Positions 42,353 to 55,500 of a stretch of DNA of 64,000 nt are shown one piece after another. The stretch's first letter is position 1, and each line of letters starts with the position of its first letter. The notes beneath the pieces are model-generated. The model made no database searches. It saw only the letters and a list, made by a program, of their open reading frames with translations, and was not told where the DNA came from. A program made the position numbers and the translations under genes. The DNA comes from Anoplopoma fimbria (taxonomy: Eukaryota; Chordata; Actinopteri; Perciformes; Anoplopomatidae): the NCBI RefSeq assembly GCF_027596085.1, contig NC_072472.1, positions 21,905,552 to 21,969,551 on the forward strand, read 5' to 3'.

Positions 42353-42989
42353 GCACAATGAAGCAGTGCACTCAATATTTAGAGTGTTTATTCTTTGTCA
42401 GAGGGTTTATCTCCAGCTCTTCAGGCCCTGTGCTGGTCATATTAAACCCCTAATGTTGACCAGGAGTCCTGTCTCTGCTATATTGGTTCCAAATCATCTT
42501 CAAAAGACATGATTTCGTCCACTTTTCCTACGAATTCCCCGGATACAGTAATAACAAACACTCAGTAAATCTTTCTCTTTAACCGTCACAATAGTTTGTT
42601 TAGTGTACTGGTCCAGCTGGTCCAACACACACTCAGCAACCTGCTTTTGAATCTCTCCTCTTGGTGTTTGATCAGTTTGTCTGATTAAACCCCCGTGGGT
42701 GAACAGAGGGATGCGGGCTCTCTGAAAATAGACTCATTTGTGTGCTAGGGCCTGCAGTCAGTTTGACTGAGAAATGTCACCTTCACTTCTGGCATAATCA
42801 CTATTCATTCTGAAGTGCCTCCCTGTGTGTCTGGGGAGAATTCAAATGCTGGCAAAGCTGAAAAACATCACGAAAATACCTGAAGTAAGACCTGGAGACA
42901 CAACTACTGAGAACACTTTACAGTAATGGTGCAAATCACATGGTAAAGTGAGGATGATTATTGCATGAGACATGATGACTAAATGCATG

Positions 42990-43062
42990 GATCAAGAGTC
43001 AAATAGACCATAAAGCAGGGTTTGCTTTAGGGTGTGGCTACCTTGTGATTGACAGGTCACTA
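42990..43062 (-). repeat. Dispersed repeat (copy 2, inverted fragment)
   Basis: On the minus strand this reads 'gacctgtcaatcacaaggta' + 'gccacaccctaaagcaaacc' + 'ctgctttatggtctatttga', matching the start of the repeat at 11037. The extra 5' sequence here suggests that copy 1 lacks its true end. Confidence 0.6.
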
Positions 43063-43429
43063 TGACGTCGTTGGTAGTTGGGAGTTGTCCGTGTTTTTGC
43101 TCCTCTTATTTTCTTGTCTTCGTCCTGGCTTTTCTGTTTCTGCTTTCGACTTTGCTAGTCAAGGCTGCATGTCTCTTTATATCTTTACATTAGAAGGCAC
43201 ATGTGTGTTCTGCACATCTGACCCCCACTGTTACGGTGAAAGTAGCGCGGTTGACATTCGATGTTGACTGTACTCGTAGGGTATCAGACGAGGAGTTGAA
43301 ATGTGTTTTAATGAGAATAGTAAATGTATGTATGTATGTATCATTTGTATACATTTACCTTGAATTGTCTGTGATATAAGTCAGTAAATAAACTGTTGTA
43401 CAACCCTGGATCCCATTAAAGGGTCAACT

Positions 43430-43582
43430 ATAGACCTTAGCACGGCTCCCCAGATGAAGCGCTCATCTGTACCCTTTGTACCTGTCTCTTGTGTGCACTT
43501 TAACTCTATGCTGCTGTAAGCCTGCAAATTTCCCCGCTGCGGGACTAATAAAGGATTATCTTATCTTATCTTATCTTATCTT
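43430..43582 (+). repeat. Non-LTR retroposon 3' end with (TTATC)n tail
   Basis: 'ctgctgtaagcctgcaaatt' + 'tccccgctgcgggactaata' + 'aaggattatc' is followed by about five TTATC copies. This matches the typical 3' end of a fish LINE-type element from memory. Only the end is present. Confidence 0.6.
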
Positions 43583-45591
43583 GTCTCACTCGTAGCTCTG
43601 CATGTGGCTGAAGTCCCTGTCGTACTGGAGAGAATTTATGCTTTTGTTCCTTTACAGTTTCTGTGTGGATTTCACAAAATAAGATTAATAGGAAAAGATA
43701 AGTCCTCCGTTATGCGTCCATCGCCCTCCTCAAAGCCACAAACCGGGACTTCAGATGTCAGATCCGACTATGGGGGGGTTAACACACCGGAGTAGTGTGG
43801 ATGCTATGTGTAAACGAAGCAAAGATATGCGTTTTAAAATGGAAACGTAGAAGTGTGGATGCAGCCCAAATAACAAACTTAAATATAATTTGGGTGATAG
43901 TTGTTGTAATGGGTTTTGTGTTAATATGTCTGTGTGCTGAAATGTCAGTTAGAAAATAAATGGGGTTTGGTTGAAAAAGTATGGAGGCTTTCTTGTCAAA
44001 GGTTATCATCAGGATGGACCTCTAAGTGAGGAACAGAGGCACTAACACTAGTCCAGGCTGATTCTTAATACCATCCACCTTCCACTAAAGGCCACAGTGG
44101 TTGTTGTCTTGTTGCTCCAGCATGCTCCGAGTCTGATTTCCTGAAAGCCTCTGACTCTCAGCTCACTCTGGAGGACGACATGAATTCTACTGATCACTCA
44201 GTTTTAATTCAAATCTGCTGCTACAGTAGATGGGGCTGAAGTGAATGAATTTTATACAACTTACGAATGCTGGTAAAATAAAAGATGACAATAATCAGTA
44301 TCACTGAATCTCACTTGAGGGACAGGGCGACTAACGCGTTACATAAGACACATTGTTTTATGCAAGCTGCAGTTCAAACAGTGCTCTGGAAAATAATTTG
44401 AACCAAAGTAATTGGGTGTCAGTGCTCTCCTTATGTTACCTTGATTTTAGAGTCTGACTATCTCCGTCTTATTTCTGTTCCCTGACTTTGACTTTCAGAA
44501 AAAGAAAGACGTAGAAAATAAATGACACAGTGGAAATGAGAGATGAGAAGTTATTCCGTGCAGTTTTCCACACATTGAAACTTGTGTGACAGCGTCATCA
44601 GTGTTTTGTAACACACTGATCAGCAGAAAGGCTGCAAATGAGGAAAACAACCGTCCATCTGAACTGCGTGGGTGCTTACTAAGGTCTGAGGTCAATGCAC
44701 TATTTTTGGTAACACAATAATCCGTCTGGATCACAGGGTGGCTCTATCACCTAGTGCCCGCTGCAGTTTGAACAGAACATAGAAAAAGAATACAACACAG
44801 ACCTACGGTTCTGCATAATAATATTGCCTCTGTGATGCTGCCAAGTCCATGTACTGCTCACTTTATAAATGCATCTTTACATGTAAAACTGTAGACGTTG
44901 CACACATCCGCTATCGAGGAAAGGGGGCAGATGAACTATAAGACTATAAGAATTACTATAAGAACAAGCTTTGATACAATTTTTAAGATCGTTTAAGTTC
45001 TAAAACAATGATTTTAGATCGGTTGTGCTTGGTAAAGAATACTTTATACATGAAGAACGCCTCAAAAACAACCAACTGATAATTAACTAATTCTTGTCAT
45101 TTAAAATGTTACCTAAAGAAAAGGTATTATCAGAGAAGAGTAAATGTGCTAATTGTGCAGAATGGCCCCTTTCAGAGTGTTACAGTACATTGTAATAATT
45201 TTACTATATTTCTAAACTACTGATATTCATGTCATGTATTTTTACGTAAAATCTTTATCCGCAAAGTAAGTAATAACTACAGCTTTGAGATAAATGTTGT
45301 GGAATAGAAAGTGCTATATATCCCACTGAAATGTAGAATTTTAAAGTCAAATGCAATTAAATACAGTACTTAATGTACACAACAAACAATAAACACTGAT
45401 GAAGATTATATTATATTATTACTATAATTTAGTGGGTTTTTAATTCATTTTATGTTATTATTCTGTGTATTCTATACATCTTAGTCTTTATTATTATTTT
45501 ATATAATTTTATCCTACATTATCAAGTGTTTTTTTCCCCATCTTATTTACCATGAATTATGGCATTGTATTATTCTTTTTATGTTCATTCA

Positions 45592-45638
45592 AGCAATTTG
45601 TGCTGCATGACTTGTATGAAAGAGGCTATACAAATTAC

Positions 45639-45675
<37 letters not shown>

Positions 45676-45700
45676 TTTTTATTATTACTTAATATTACTG
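45592..45700 (+). repeat. Retroposon 3' tail (copy 2) with (TTA)n
   Basis: 'tttgtgctgcatgacttgta' + 'tgaaagaggctatacaaatt' is followed by about 50 bp of (TTA)n. It is the same family as 42280-42352. Confidence 0.6.
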
Positions 45701-45930
45701 TACATAGTTTCCCCCCCTGACTTTTCACTTACATGCTGTCAGTGGACCTGCAGTATTTTTTTAACTGTACACAGACTTTCTTCATCCTCCCTTTGTGATC
45801 AGATTGAAGCCTCACTGATATCGACATTGTGTGTCCTTTGAGATTCCTCCTGAGCTGTCAGGACCGGCTCATCTCCCTGTCTGCTGCTCAAGTAACAAGC
45901 CTCCCTCGTCCATGTGACGGGAGGGAGAGG

Positions 45931-46140
45931 ATGCTCCGACATCATCTGCAGTCCAGCTGCATCCTCCTCTTCTCTGCCTTCCTCTGGTCCCTTCCACTGG
46001 ATCCTTGTAGTGAAAATCATTTTTGTGTTTGCAAATCAACAGAGAAAAAGGCAGCTAAGATACCACGTATTTGTGAAACAGATGGTGTCGGGTGTCTTAA
46101 TATACACCAGACTAGCTGTCAGTCCATTCAGTGTTTGTGA
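45931..46140 (+). CDS. Orphan 69-codon frame: small secreted cysteine-rich peptide candidate
   Basis: The ATG at 45931 (A at -3) opens a 69-codon frame that ends in TGA at 46140. Residues 1-23 look like a signal peptide: basic start MLRHHLQ, then hydrophobic ILLFSAFLWSLPL. The remaining 45 residues carry seven cysteines (patterns CSENHFCVC, ICETDGVGC and SCQSIQC), as expected for a disulfide-rich secreted peptide. The first half is GC-rich and lies in a distinct GC island within AT-rich DNA. The second half is AT-rich, so the frame may instead be a first exon whose true donor lies near 46007 (CCTT|GTAGTG, weak). I do not recognise a family. The frame may be chance. Confidence 0.2.
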   Translation: MLRHHLQSSCILLFSAFLWSLPLDPCSENHFCVCKSTEKKAAKIPRICETDGVGCLNIHQTSCQSIQCL

Positions 46141-49077
46141 CAGACACCTGCCTGCGAGGCCTTATGGCACTGCTTCACAAATGAAGCTTAGTCACAACTC
46201 ATCGGAGCCTCTGGGAATAGCACAACTGTTAAAGACAATCAACATGACAAGGCTGCATGCTTGTCAACCAGCCCTCAGTGAACTACTTTCAGTTAAAGCA
46301 GCCTAGAGCAGATTTACATGCTGTGGTTAATCATCACGTCTCACTGTTGTTTCTTTTTGAAAGACATTTAATTAATATCTACCTAAAAGATTGCCACTGT
46401 TTGTCTGGAAAGCGTCAGAGACATATTCCAAATACAATTAGGATCCTTCTTATCTACAGCAGCCCAAATACCTAAACCTGCTTTCAATTATTGTTCTTTT
46501 AGCTAGCTATAAATACAACATGACACCATATGAAGTTGAAATGGGGAACATGTTAGCAAAAAGTTTCCTTTTTACACTGCAGATATGGAGAATCATTAGG
46601 TTTGGTTTTTCTTCTCACTTGATGAATATAAGTCCAATATTCACTCTCCTTTTATAGAAGCTCTGATTTTGGTCTCCACCACCTCCTGAGTGAAATATCT
46701 GACCCTTTAGCTGCACAAATGCTCAACAGCTCTCCAGCTGTTGCAGTTTTTGAACAAAATCTTCAGTAATAAGAAGATCTCCTCTGTAACTAATGGATAT
46801 CATCATGCAACTTTACCTGGTTTATTACTTACGTGAAGATGGTTCATTTCTGTATTACAAGTGATGTTTAATATGCAAATAAGGCGTTATCTTATGGTAA
46901 CTTTTTAGGATTTAAGGAGAAATCCACTGACACAAATAGACAAAGTAGAAAAATAAACACCTAAATGTGTATATTGGATGTTTTCTTTCCACTAGCCTGA
47001 AAGAAGACATGTCATGGATGCAAAATAGACCAACATCTCTGAATGGACCAGTGCATGAATGATTTTGCCTGAGGTGCCTCACCTTCAAGCCACTCCAAGA
47101 CTCACAGTCCTGTGTTACCGTTGCAGAAGGAGGGGCAAGCTAATTAAACTCCCTATTTATGTAGTTTGGTTTGAGATCCCGTCAAAAAGATACAGAACTC
47201 TGTTTTTGTGTTGAGTAGGAAATCAGCTGAACTCCATGGTGAGGTGTTGCTGTAAGAGTATTTTGTAGAGGATAAAGCATGTCAGCCAGAAGCGTCGACA
47301 GCTCTGACTTTAATTTGGATACTTTTAAGATAATTTCCATGAGAGAAGCTGGATTTCCAGATTAAGACAAATTTCATTATCTTTGCATTCAAGTGATCAG
47401 ATTCTACCGTACTCTGTTTCACATGTTTTTTGACAGCAGATAAGGAAGAAGTCTAGTAGAGGCCAGCATGCATAGCTAATGCTTCTGAACCGTGCTGCAG
47501 TTGTGTAGATGTGTGTTGCAGGGATCTAGTTCACAGCAGGTTGTTGAACCAGCTCATAAATCCAGGGATTGAGGCTGCTTCTAGGGATTGGATTTTGCTG
47601 TAATATTTGATGTTGGCACTTGTAGCTCAGGGAGGACTCCAACCTTGTGGCTTGTAGTTGGAATCTTGCCTCGGCCCTGTGACGGCTGTTGGCAGACAAA
47701 ATATCAAGGAACCTGTGCAGTCCAATATAACAGCCCTGCAGTGAATCCGTTGTGAAACATTAATGTTCAGAGCAGTCTAAGAACAGAGTTTATGATGTTT
47801 ACTTAGAATTCATTTAATCCAGTGTCCTTAATAATTTACCAAAAAATAAATAAATCGAAGCTTCAAAGAGGAAGCTTTTGTTGCATAATACTGCACATGT
47901 TGGTTACTTATCGCATCTTTCTTCATACAGTGACACATCTGTTTGTACCTGTATTTTGAATCTAGCTATTCATAAATCAGTACTAAAGCCTGGTGACTAC
48001 ATTCAATTAGTCACTTGTTCTTCTTTTGAAGCACAAGCAGTGAAAGCAGATCGAGGTGTGCTTGCCTCGCTCTGAAATGTTATGCTTGTTTTACTGCAGC
48101 CATCAGGTGGCACTGTTCTTCCAGTGCCACCTGATGGCACAGTTGTTCAGACCCGGTGGGTCAACTGCAATATCTGAGAGTTGTTTAGCCAAGATTTGCA
48201 TACTGACCAACAGTGTTTGCTTTCTTTTAGCCGCCGTTTGTAGTTGCAGAGAACCCTTCACACACAAAACACTCTGAACATCATTCTTTACATTCCGACA
48301 GACTGCCAGACCTGTTTAAATAGTCCTCAGCACATTAAAGTCCGAAAACATTTCAAGTGATGCGAGGGTAAACGACTTCAATCAATTCAAACGTAATGCG
48401 TTTAATGAAATAAAATGTAACAGTTCAAAGCAGTTCCAGTGATCCATATTTGTCTGAGTCCATGTACTCGTCGCATTGAGAGTCCCTACTGCCACATACT
48501 GCGGCTTTGAAGCTGCAAACCTGCAGAGGATCACCACAGAAATTGAATGTAATCTGGGTAATTCTAATGCTCATCTGTGTTAGTAGGACTTTTTTTGTTA
48601 ACATGGGCGTATGTTTAAAAACACAATATATGTACTAAAGTGAAATTATAAAGAGCCGCAGAAAACCCTCTTCAACCGAAATGAGCCCGTCCAGGATTTA
48701 CCCACTCGTGTTTGTGCTGTCGGGCACTTCGCCGGATAATCCCAACTCTGCAGGCCGACAAATCATGTCAAATCCTGTCTGAGTATTCGTTGCATTTGCA
48801 GCTCTCAAAGAGGCAGCCCCGGCCCCCGAGGCTTTCTGCTCTGTTCACCATTGGATTTCACCATGGATTGTCATGTTTCCTCCAGTGACCTCCCAGTGTG
48901 TTTCCATGACTCTACAGCCATTCACGCTGCGTCTGACTTATCAAAGAGTCAGGTGGTCCACTTATCAGCCAGTGCGTGTCTGTTCCCCATGGAGCACCTG
49001 GGGAAGAACTTCTCTCTCGCTAAACCCTAGCTGGACCCGTCATTTAAAGGACTAAGAGCATGACCTTTGTCAGATCG
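46141..49077. other. Intergenic DNA including the wscd1 3' flank
   Basis: No gene is seen. The wscd1 3' untranslated region (minus) should occupy the right end. The perfect hairpin at 48099 is the only sharp feature. Confidence 0.45.
48099..48138. repeat. Perfect 17-bp inverted repeat with 6-nt loop
   Basis: Arms gccatcaggtggcactg (48099-48115) and cagtgccacctgatggc (48122-48138) are exact reverse complements around the loop ttcttc. It lies about 0.95 kb beyond the wscd1 stop codon, possibly within its 3' untranslated region. It is too short for a normal pre-miRNA unless the stem extends. Confidence 0.85.
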
Positions 49078-49430
49078 TCATCTGGGAAGGTACTCCTGCG
49101 GAAGTCCGCTAAAGTTCCTGTTCTGCAGTGCCTCGCTGACAGAATGAATGAGGGGCTCGATCATCTGTCTCATGTCGGGAGTGAACGGGTCAAAGGAGGG
49201 CCGTTGGGCCCCTGAGCGTTTGAAATGGCCGTCCTGGTTGCTCTGTGCGCAAAGCAGCCTCTCCTCCGTCATGGTGGCGTTCAGGAAGGCTGTGATGACG
49301 CGGAGCTGAGGGAGAAGGGCCCTCTGCAGCTCCTCGTAATGCACCACCAGCAGGCGCCGTCCGAACCTCAGCCAGCTCAGAGCGTGGGACGCCCACCAGG
49401 GAGCGTAGCTGGAGACAAATTCTGGCCATT
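49078..49430 (-). CDS. wscd1: wscd1 coding exon 8 (C-terminal end, stop)
   Basis: This 353-nt exon covers about residues 459-575 and the stop codon. It starts after tttcacctgcag with EWPEFVSSYAPWWASHALSW. It continues with RRLLVVHYEELQRALLPQLR (a core strand and helix of the sulfotransferase fold), EERLLC and SFDPFTPDMRQMI, and ends GLPQEYLPR. This is the expected C-terminus: human ends GLPREYVPR. The 3' untranslated region runs to lower coordinates. The nearest poly(A)-like hexamer I see on this strand is ATTAAA at 48401-48406, about 0.67 kb past the stop. Confidence 0.97.
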
Positions 49431-49562
49431 CTGCAGGTGAAAGACGGCAAAGGTGGGGACATTAGGCCTTATTTCCACTGCCGCTTCGACTCAACTCAAC
49501 TGTTTTACTCACTTAATCAGTTATTGATTATTTTGCTTGAATGCTGTTTTCTTTTTTATTTA

Positions 49563-50121
<559 letters not shown>

Positions 50122-50494
50122 TTACAACACAAGCAGAGATGCACCCAAACAGAATTCAGTGGAAACCTCTTAAAGTGATCACATTAGTCAAGGTCAAATT
50201 GAGGTGGATGATTGTTTTCTTTATATGTCATGTATATTACTTAATATTATCTAATTGACATTTGCATGCAATACACAAATATAAAGCAATGTAACAGACA
50301 GATTCGCTATTAACTGAATTTTATTAACCATTTCAAAACACAGTACAGCTGTTTAAAAATGGGCTTTAGCTGTTTTGAGGGTGGCTTCAGCCACAGCTGA
50401 TTCTGTCCCAAGATTTTTAATCCATACAAGCTGTTGACCACGGTGACTGTGATCACTATGAGTGGTTTCCACATGCCGATGATTGTTATCCTAC

Positions 50495-50684
50495 CAAGCA
50501 CGGGTGTGTGATACACCTGGTAGTGGGCATGCTCAGTGGGCGCCGTGGCTGTGGAGTTGCAGGTGTGATTCAGCCTGGTGTCCTCCACACACTGCTGGTT
50601 GTCAGACTGCTGGTCGAGACTGAAAATAGACGACGTCCACGTGCAGAAACAGTGGGGCGTCTTGAACACAGCCAGCGGGAGCTC
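50495..50684 (-). CDS. wscd1: wscd1 coding exon 5 (end of second WSC domain)
   Basis: This 190-nt exon covers about residues 274-336. It begins ELPLAVFKTPHCFCTW, matching the EFPLA...WECYCAY stretch of the family. It continues through a Cys pair (CVED...HTC) and ends YQVYHTPVL. The acceptor is tttgcag and the donor is CTTG|GTAGGA at 50494. One base is carried over to make Asp with exon 6, restoring a VxD motif as in the family's VQDTRC. The stretch between the cysteines (SSIFSLDQQSDNQQ) is poorly conserved. Confidence 0.93.
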
Positions 50685-51220
50685 CTGCAAACCAAAAGCA
50701 CAAATGTTCTCTGTGTCTTTCTATGACCCATCACAACTACTTTTCTTTCCAAAGACGTGTATTCCACCCATGGATCATCTGTCAGCTCAGTTCAGCGGGA
50801 GAGTCTGCATCACTCCAATCTTCATTATTCTTTCTCACTTTTCCATTTGAGCAAAATGCTCAAAGCACAAGGACGGACCGTAGTAAACATTTTAGAAGAG
50901 TTTAGCATAATCACATATGCGCATACACAACACAATGCAATCACCACCTGCTGGTGCAATATTTCTACCAGCCAGTTCTGTTTTTTGGAGGAGCCGCAGC
51001 TGCATCCAGTAAGATGTCAGTGCAGGATCCAGACTATCTGCTACTCATTAGAGGCACATTAAACCTTTAATATTCAGCTAAATCCAAGGCGCTCTGCGCT
51101 ACCACATGTGATCCCATGGGAGTGAAGACAGCTCTCTGAGCTTTGGAGTCTACTCTCCATAGAAAGCTACTTGGAATAAATTGATCATCAGGTCAATAAT
51201 TTCAAAGGCCTAATTCCAAC

Positions 51221-51342
51221 CTTGTCTGTGCAGGTCTCGATGCAGGACTGCGTGGTTAGGTTGGGCTGAAAAGAGTCGATGGGGAAGGTGCCGATGGCGC
51301 TCTTTGTCAACTTGAAGCAACCGTGATAGTGAACATTTCTGA
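51221..51342 (-). CDS. wscd1: wscd1 coding exon 4 (start of second WSC domain)
   Basis: This 122-nt exon covers about residues 233-273. It reads RNVHYHGCFKL near its start and LTTQSCIETCTDK at its end. It begins the second WSC domain: HGCF corresponds to YRGCF of the human protein, and SCIETC to the conserved helix cysteines. The acceptor is tgtctttttccag and the donor is ACAAG|GTTGGA at 51220, a less common but acceptable site, in phase 0. Confidence 0.93.
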
Positions 51343-53499
51343 CTGGAAAAAGACAAACACACATGAGAAAATAGTCGCACACTATTGGCAGGATAACAAG
51401 AATGGATTTGGCAGGATTCACCAGCTTAGACCAGCACTCTAAGTTAAGTCATTTATTTACTGATGAGCGCAAATAGCGAAATAAATTCTCCGATTTCTAA
51501 AAGTGGATTTCCTAGACATTGTTGAATTTAAATTATCCGTCCCAAAGAATTTCTGCCCTAATAATTACATTTCTATACTTGGTGTATAATACATTCACAA
51601 TTCAGCTGCAAGTCTCCAAAGACATCCAACCCACCAACCATGAATATTAATACTGGAAATGGTATAAACTTCTGATATAATATATTTGACCTTGCCAACA
51701 TCAATAATGTGGCGCATACTCTATTTTTAAAGAACAGAAAACAGTTTTTGTAAGAAAGGATCATGTATAATCAGTTCTGTTGAATTTTCATCATTATTAT
51801 GTTTGGGTTTATTAATATTGCTTAAATATGTTGTTAAAAATAAAATGCACAGTAGCTTAAATCATGGTGCATTACAAGCTATCTGTGTCATGCTCCCTGC
51901 AAACAACTTGTATTCTGTGATGCACAGTCTATAAACTCCAGTTACACAAATGTTATCCAGCAAGTGTTACGTTACAATGACGTTTAATTTTATGCAAAAA
52001 AGTGACTGTTTTATCAGTCTAAATCATGAAGTGTGACTACAGCAAAGCAAAGAGCCACATCACTCTCTCTTTGCCAACTATTTTCATTATAAGCATTTCT
52101 GTCATAAAAAAAAGAAGTAAAGTGCAATCCAACAAAGCTCAAGACATCGAAGAAGACAAAGACACCAAGGGTAGGGTTGGTAATAATCAATATGTCTCTG
52201 CCTCTGCATAAAGTCTTTAAAAAAAGAGTCGCAAAAATGGCTTTAAATGTTTACGCAGGGCTCTGTATTTTTTAGCAAACTGGTCTCAAATAGGAATAAG
52301 TCCATTTGTTGTGGACTATTTTCAGCCTTGGATTAATACACATTTAGTGCTTAAGTGCAATGGGTGCTGCAACACCCCGGGGTATATTGAGGACAGACCA
52401 AGGGTATTCCAATGTACAGTAAAGACATGGAAACATATATCACTAGGACTGGTGATGGAAGCTGTCTGGGACACGAGCTCTCCAGGTGCTCATCAGACAG
52501 ATACGTCAGGACAGCGATGGGAAGATGAATCTTTAACTCAGCCTGCATCACAAAACCACCAAAAGAAGTGAAATTAGACTGTACGCTGAAGACCACTTGG
52601 CTCCCAGAGAGGGGAAGTCAGCTGTCATCTAAAATGTATCACATATTATATATCAAGCTGAAAATATGTATGTGTTGTGTGTTAAGTGGCGTTCTATTTT
52701 TAGAATGTTCTTCTCTATGGGGGTTGCCATAGTGAAAGGAAAAACTAAATCAGGACACACAGAGCTTGACATAAAAGTAAATCATTAGTAAATGTATAAT
52801 AAAACAAGGAGAAATATGAGAAAAACGATAAAGGGGTAAAGGGATGTCTTGGTTTAAAGATGTTTGGTATCCCCTGCTCTAGTGATATTTCTGGCAGCAG
52901 GGTGATGTATGAGAGTCACTCACTGGTGTGTTTTTAATAATTCTAGGACACAAGTGGAGCTCAAAGTAAATTATATGGGAAGCTTTTGGTTACACAGCGT
53001 TACTTGTTAGAAGGATTAATCCAACCATTGCTTTGGGTCTGGTTTTGAACAGACCTTAAAGCGTTTCACACCGAGCACGGATTTTATTCTGCATGGAAAT
53101 TTATAAAGAGCTGATTTTATGGTTCCATATTAAGGCTTGCACACCCCTGCAGGATTGAAATCCTTTGTTGATGTCATACCTCAAGGTGTAGCTCCAGGTA
53201 GCTTGCGCCTCAATCTGGTTTCTCAAGCCTAATAATGTACAACAAAAACCAGGAAAACTACCTCAAAAGCCAATTTAAGGATGATATGGGATGAATATAT
53301 GGCTTGAGATTGTCCATATGTTCTATGTTGGTCAGGGTTCGGGGCTAGCCACAACAGCTAGCATTAGCATCAAATTTGGGGTCCGATAAGTTTTGATATT
53401 ATGTAGGTAATGTTAGCCCGTTAGACATTCTCTGTCAGGATAGGGTGTTGTTGTGCGGAGGTGACATTGGCTCTATATATGAGGACAGGCATAATGTCT

Positions 53500-53600
53500 C
53501 ATTGTCAAAACTAAGGCAGTTAATAGCTAACAGCTGTTTAGCTTAGCCCAAAGACTGGAAACAAGTAGCCTGGCTCTCTATGAAGGTATATCAAGCCATT
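53500..53600 (+). repeat. Single-arm relative of the foldback element
   Basis: The stretch 'cagctgtttagcttagccca' + 'aagactggaaacaagtagcc' + 'tggctctct' matches the arm of the 59.5 kb foldback element (gcttagcttagcattaagac, tggaaac). It lies in wscd1 intron 3. Confidence 0.55.
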
Positions 53601-53911
53601 TTTATATTTGACGAACATGAAATGCGGCAAGGTGGAAATTTTGCACCAAAGTTTGCATTCAGATTTTCCATATACCAACAATGCATTTAAGCTTTGTGCT
53701 TGTGAAACACGGATTTTATTCCTTGACACTGTCACACACGTAGGTGCGAGCAGTGCAACATTTCCTTGACTGATGCCGCATTCTGTTGACAGAGTTTTGG
53801 GTATGTCATTTTGAGAATCTAAGTCCCCTCAGTCTGCAGCAGCCACAAAGCAGCTTGAGCAGAGAATAAATAGCAAACAGCACTGCATGTTCTTCAAGGA
53901 AGTTGACTCAC

Positions 53912-54096
53912 ATTTTCTGTGACCTGGCAGCTGCTCCTCCACCTTGTAAATGGAGAGTCGGCCCACGCCTCCGCAGGGAGAGCCCCTCTCGCCACGACAC
54001 ACCAGACCGCAGTCCTCCTCGGGAGCCCGTGTGCTACTGATCCGGTTCCCGCAGTGGCATTCGGCTCCGAACTCCAGACCGGCAAACTGGTACCCG
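53912..54096 (-). CDS. wscd1: wscd1 coding exon 3 (rest of first WSC domain)
   Basis: This 185-nt exon covers about residues 171-233. Key stretches are SGYQFAGLEFGAECHCGN, EEDCGLVCRGERGSPCGG and VGRLSIYKVEE. The GxECxCG and C-G-G...LSIY pattern is the signature of WSC domains. The acceptor is gtgtgtggatag. The donor is AAAAT|GTGAGT at 53911, which leaves one base of a codon finished by exon 4. Upstream frame extensions beyond the acceptor are intronic. Confidence 0.95.
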
Positions 54097-55125
54097 CTAT
54101 CCACACACATACACAGATAAAAACACAGTTATTGCCCTAGCCAAGGGCAATGCATCACCTCAATCTCTTGCCCTCAGGCTAAGTCATCCCACAGGACATT
54201 AGTTAACATTTCTAACTTACCATTTAACTGAGAGCTCCCAGCTTTAAATCTACAGCGTGGCCCGTCCCCTGGTGATGTTAGTCAGTGCTTCTCTCTCTGC
54301 ACTCATCTGACTGTGCGATGCCTTTTTTTTCTTGCCGAACTGCGGTCACCTCTGATCTGTACTTTACATATCAAGGCTGTTGTGACTCATACTCTCTTTT
54401 TATCTTCCCTCCTTGGGAAAGACAGAGACCTCATCAAAGTTGACCTTTTCATATATGTCCTTTTGAAGCTTCCTCTCAAATTGCCTTGACTTTTTACTTT
54501 TTACTCATCGCGGTAATTGGCCCACTCAGGTAACGAGCACGACTGCTATCTATGCAGGCGGGGGATTGTGGAGTGGAGGGTGGGGGTGGGCTTAGCAGGG
54601 CCATCTGACTGCATCCATCTGTCCTCTACTGTTCTGTTTCAGCGGGCCTATGCTGCTTCCTTGCTGCTACGAGATTAAGAGGAATAATTCAAGCGGGTCA
54701 TTCCTTGAGTTTGCCACCAAAAGTCCACCTGCCTCTCCACGTTTCCTTTCAGCTTTGGACGGTTACAAACGTCTCAAACTCTGCTCACACTGACCCAATC
54801 GGAGAGATTCACAGCGCAGCAACAGGGAAAGCACATATCTAACCTCTGATTTATTCACTAACCACTGTTGTCGGCTCATTCAGCTTTCTAACACACACAC
54901 CTCCCTCCTTCCTTCTCCTGCAATAGATCAAGCCTTCTGTCCTGGACTGCTCTTCACTTTCCCCTCTCTCACACCCCCTCATCTTTTACTGTCATCCAGC
55001 CACCTGGCTCTCCACTGGCTGCAAACACAGGGGGCATTCATGGAGGAGACTGAGATCCAAAGCGTTTACTCAAACAGCAGGCCCTCTGTGGCCCCTTCAC
55101 GGGAGCCCGGAATGAAATGCATTAC

Positions 55126-55240
55126 CTTTCCGAGCAGGTGTCTTGACACAGAGAACTGGTCATTTTGCGCAGGTCATAAAGCATGGTTCCTCCCAGCGCA
55201 CGGTCACTGGTATTGTGCAGGAAGCAGCCCATGTAGGTTC
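55126..55240 (-). CDS. wscd1: wscd1 coding exon 2 (start of first WSC domain)
   Basis: This 115-nt exon encodes about residues 133-171. It opens with GTYMGCF and continues through RALGGTMLYDLRKMT to CQDTCSE. It is the N-terminal half of the first WSC domain, a cysteine-rich fold named after yeast cell-wall stress sensors and thought to bind carbohydrate. The cysteines in GCF, LCQDTC are the conserved ones. The acceptor is tttctctcacatgcag and the donor GGAAAG|GTAATG at 55125. It starts needing one base from exon 1 and ends with two bases of a Ser codon completed by exon 3. Confidence 0.95.
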
Positions 55241-55349
55241 CTGCATGTGAGAGAAAAGCATCAAGACTGAAAAACATCCCTGGAAAGGAGCTCTGCAGGT
55301 CACAATAGATGAGTGTCAATTTGAAAAGTGTGCTTGAGATCACAATAAC

Positions 55350-55500
55350 ATTTGAGGCTGAGATGATTGGTCAATTAATCAATTAGTCATGAAACAAATG
55401 TATTAGATAATCAGTTAATCATTTAGATAATTTGTCAATCAATCAAACTAATTCGCAATTTGATCGAACATGAAACAATGATCAGTTGCAGCCCTAACAC
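55350..55500 (-). repeat. Second copy of the 59.25 kb repeat, inverted
   Basis: On the minus strand this reads 'gttagggctgcaactgatca' then 'ttgtttcatg' and alternating 'gattaattgattgac' motifs. This corresponds to the start of the repeat at 59250 (ctgcagctaacaattgtttt). It lies in wscd1 intron 1, just upstream of exon 2. Confidence 0.5.
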
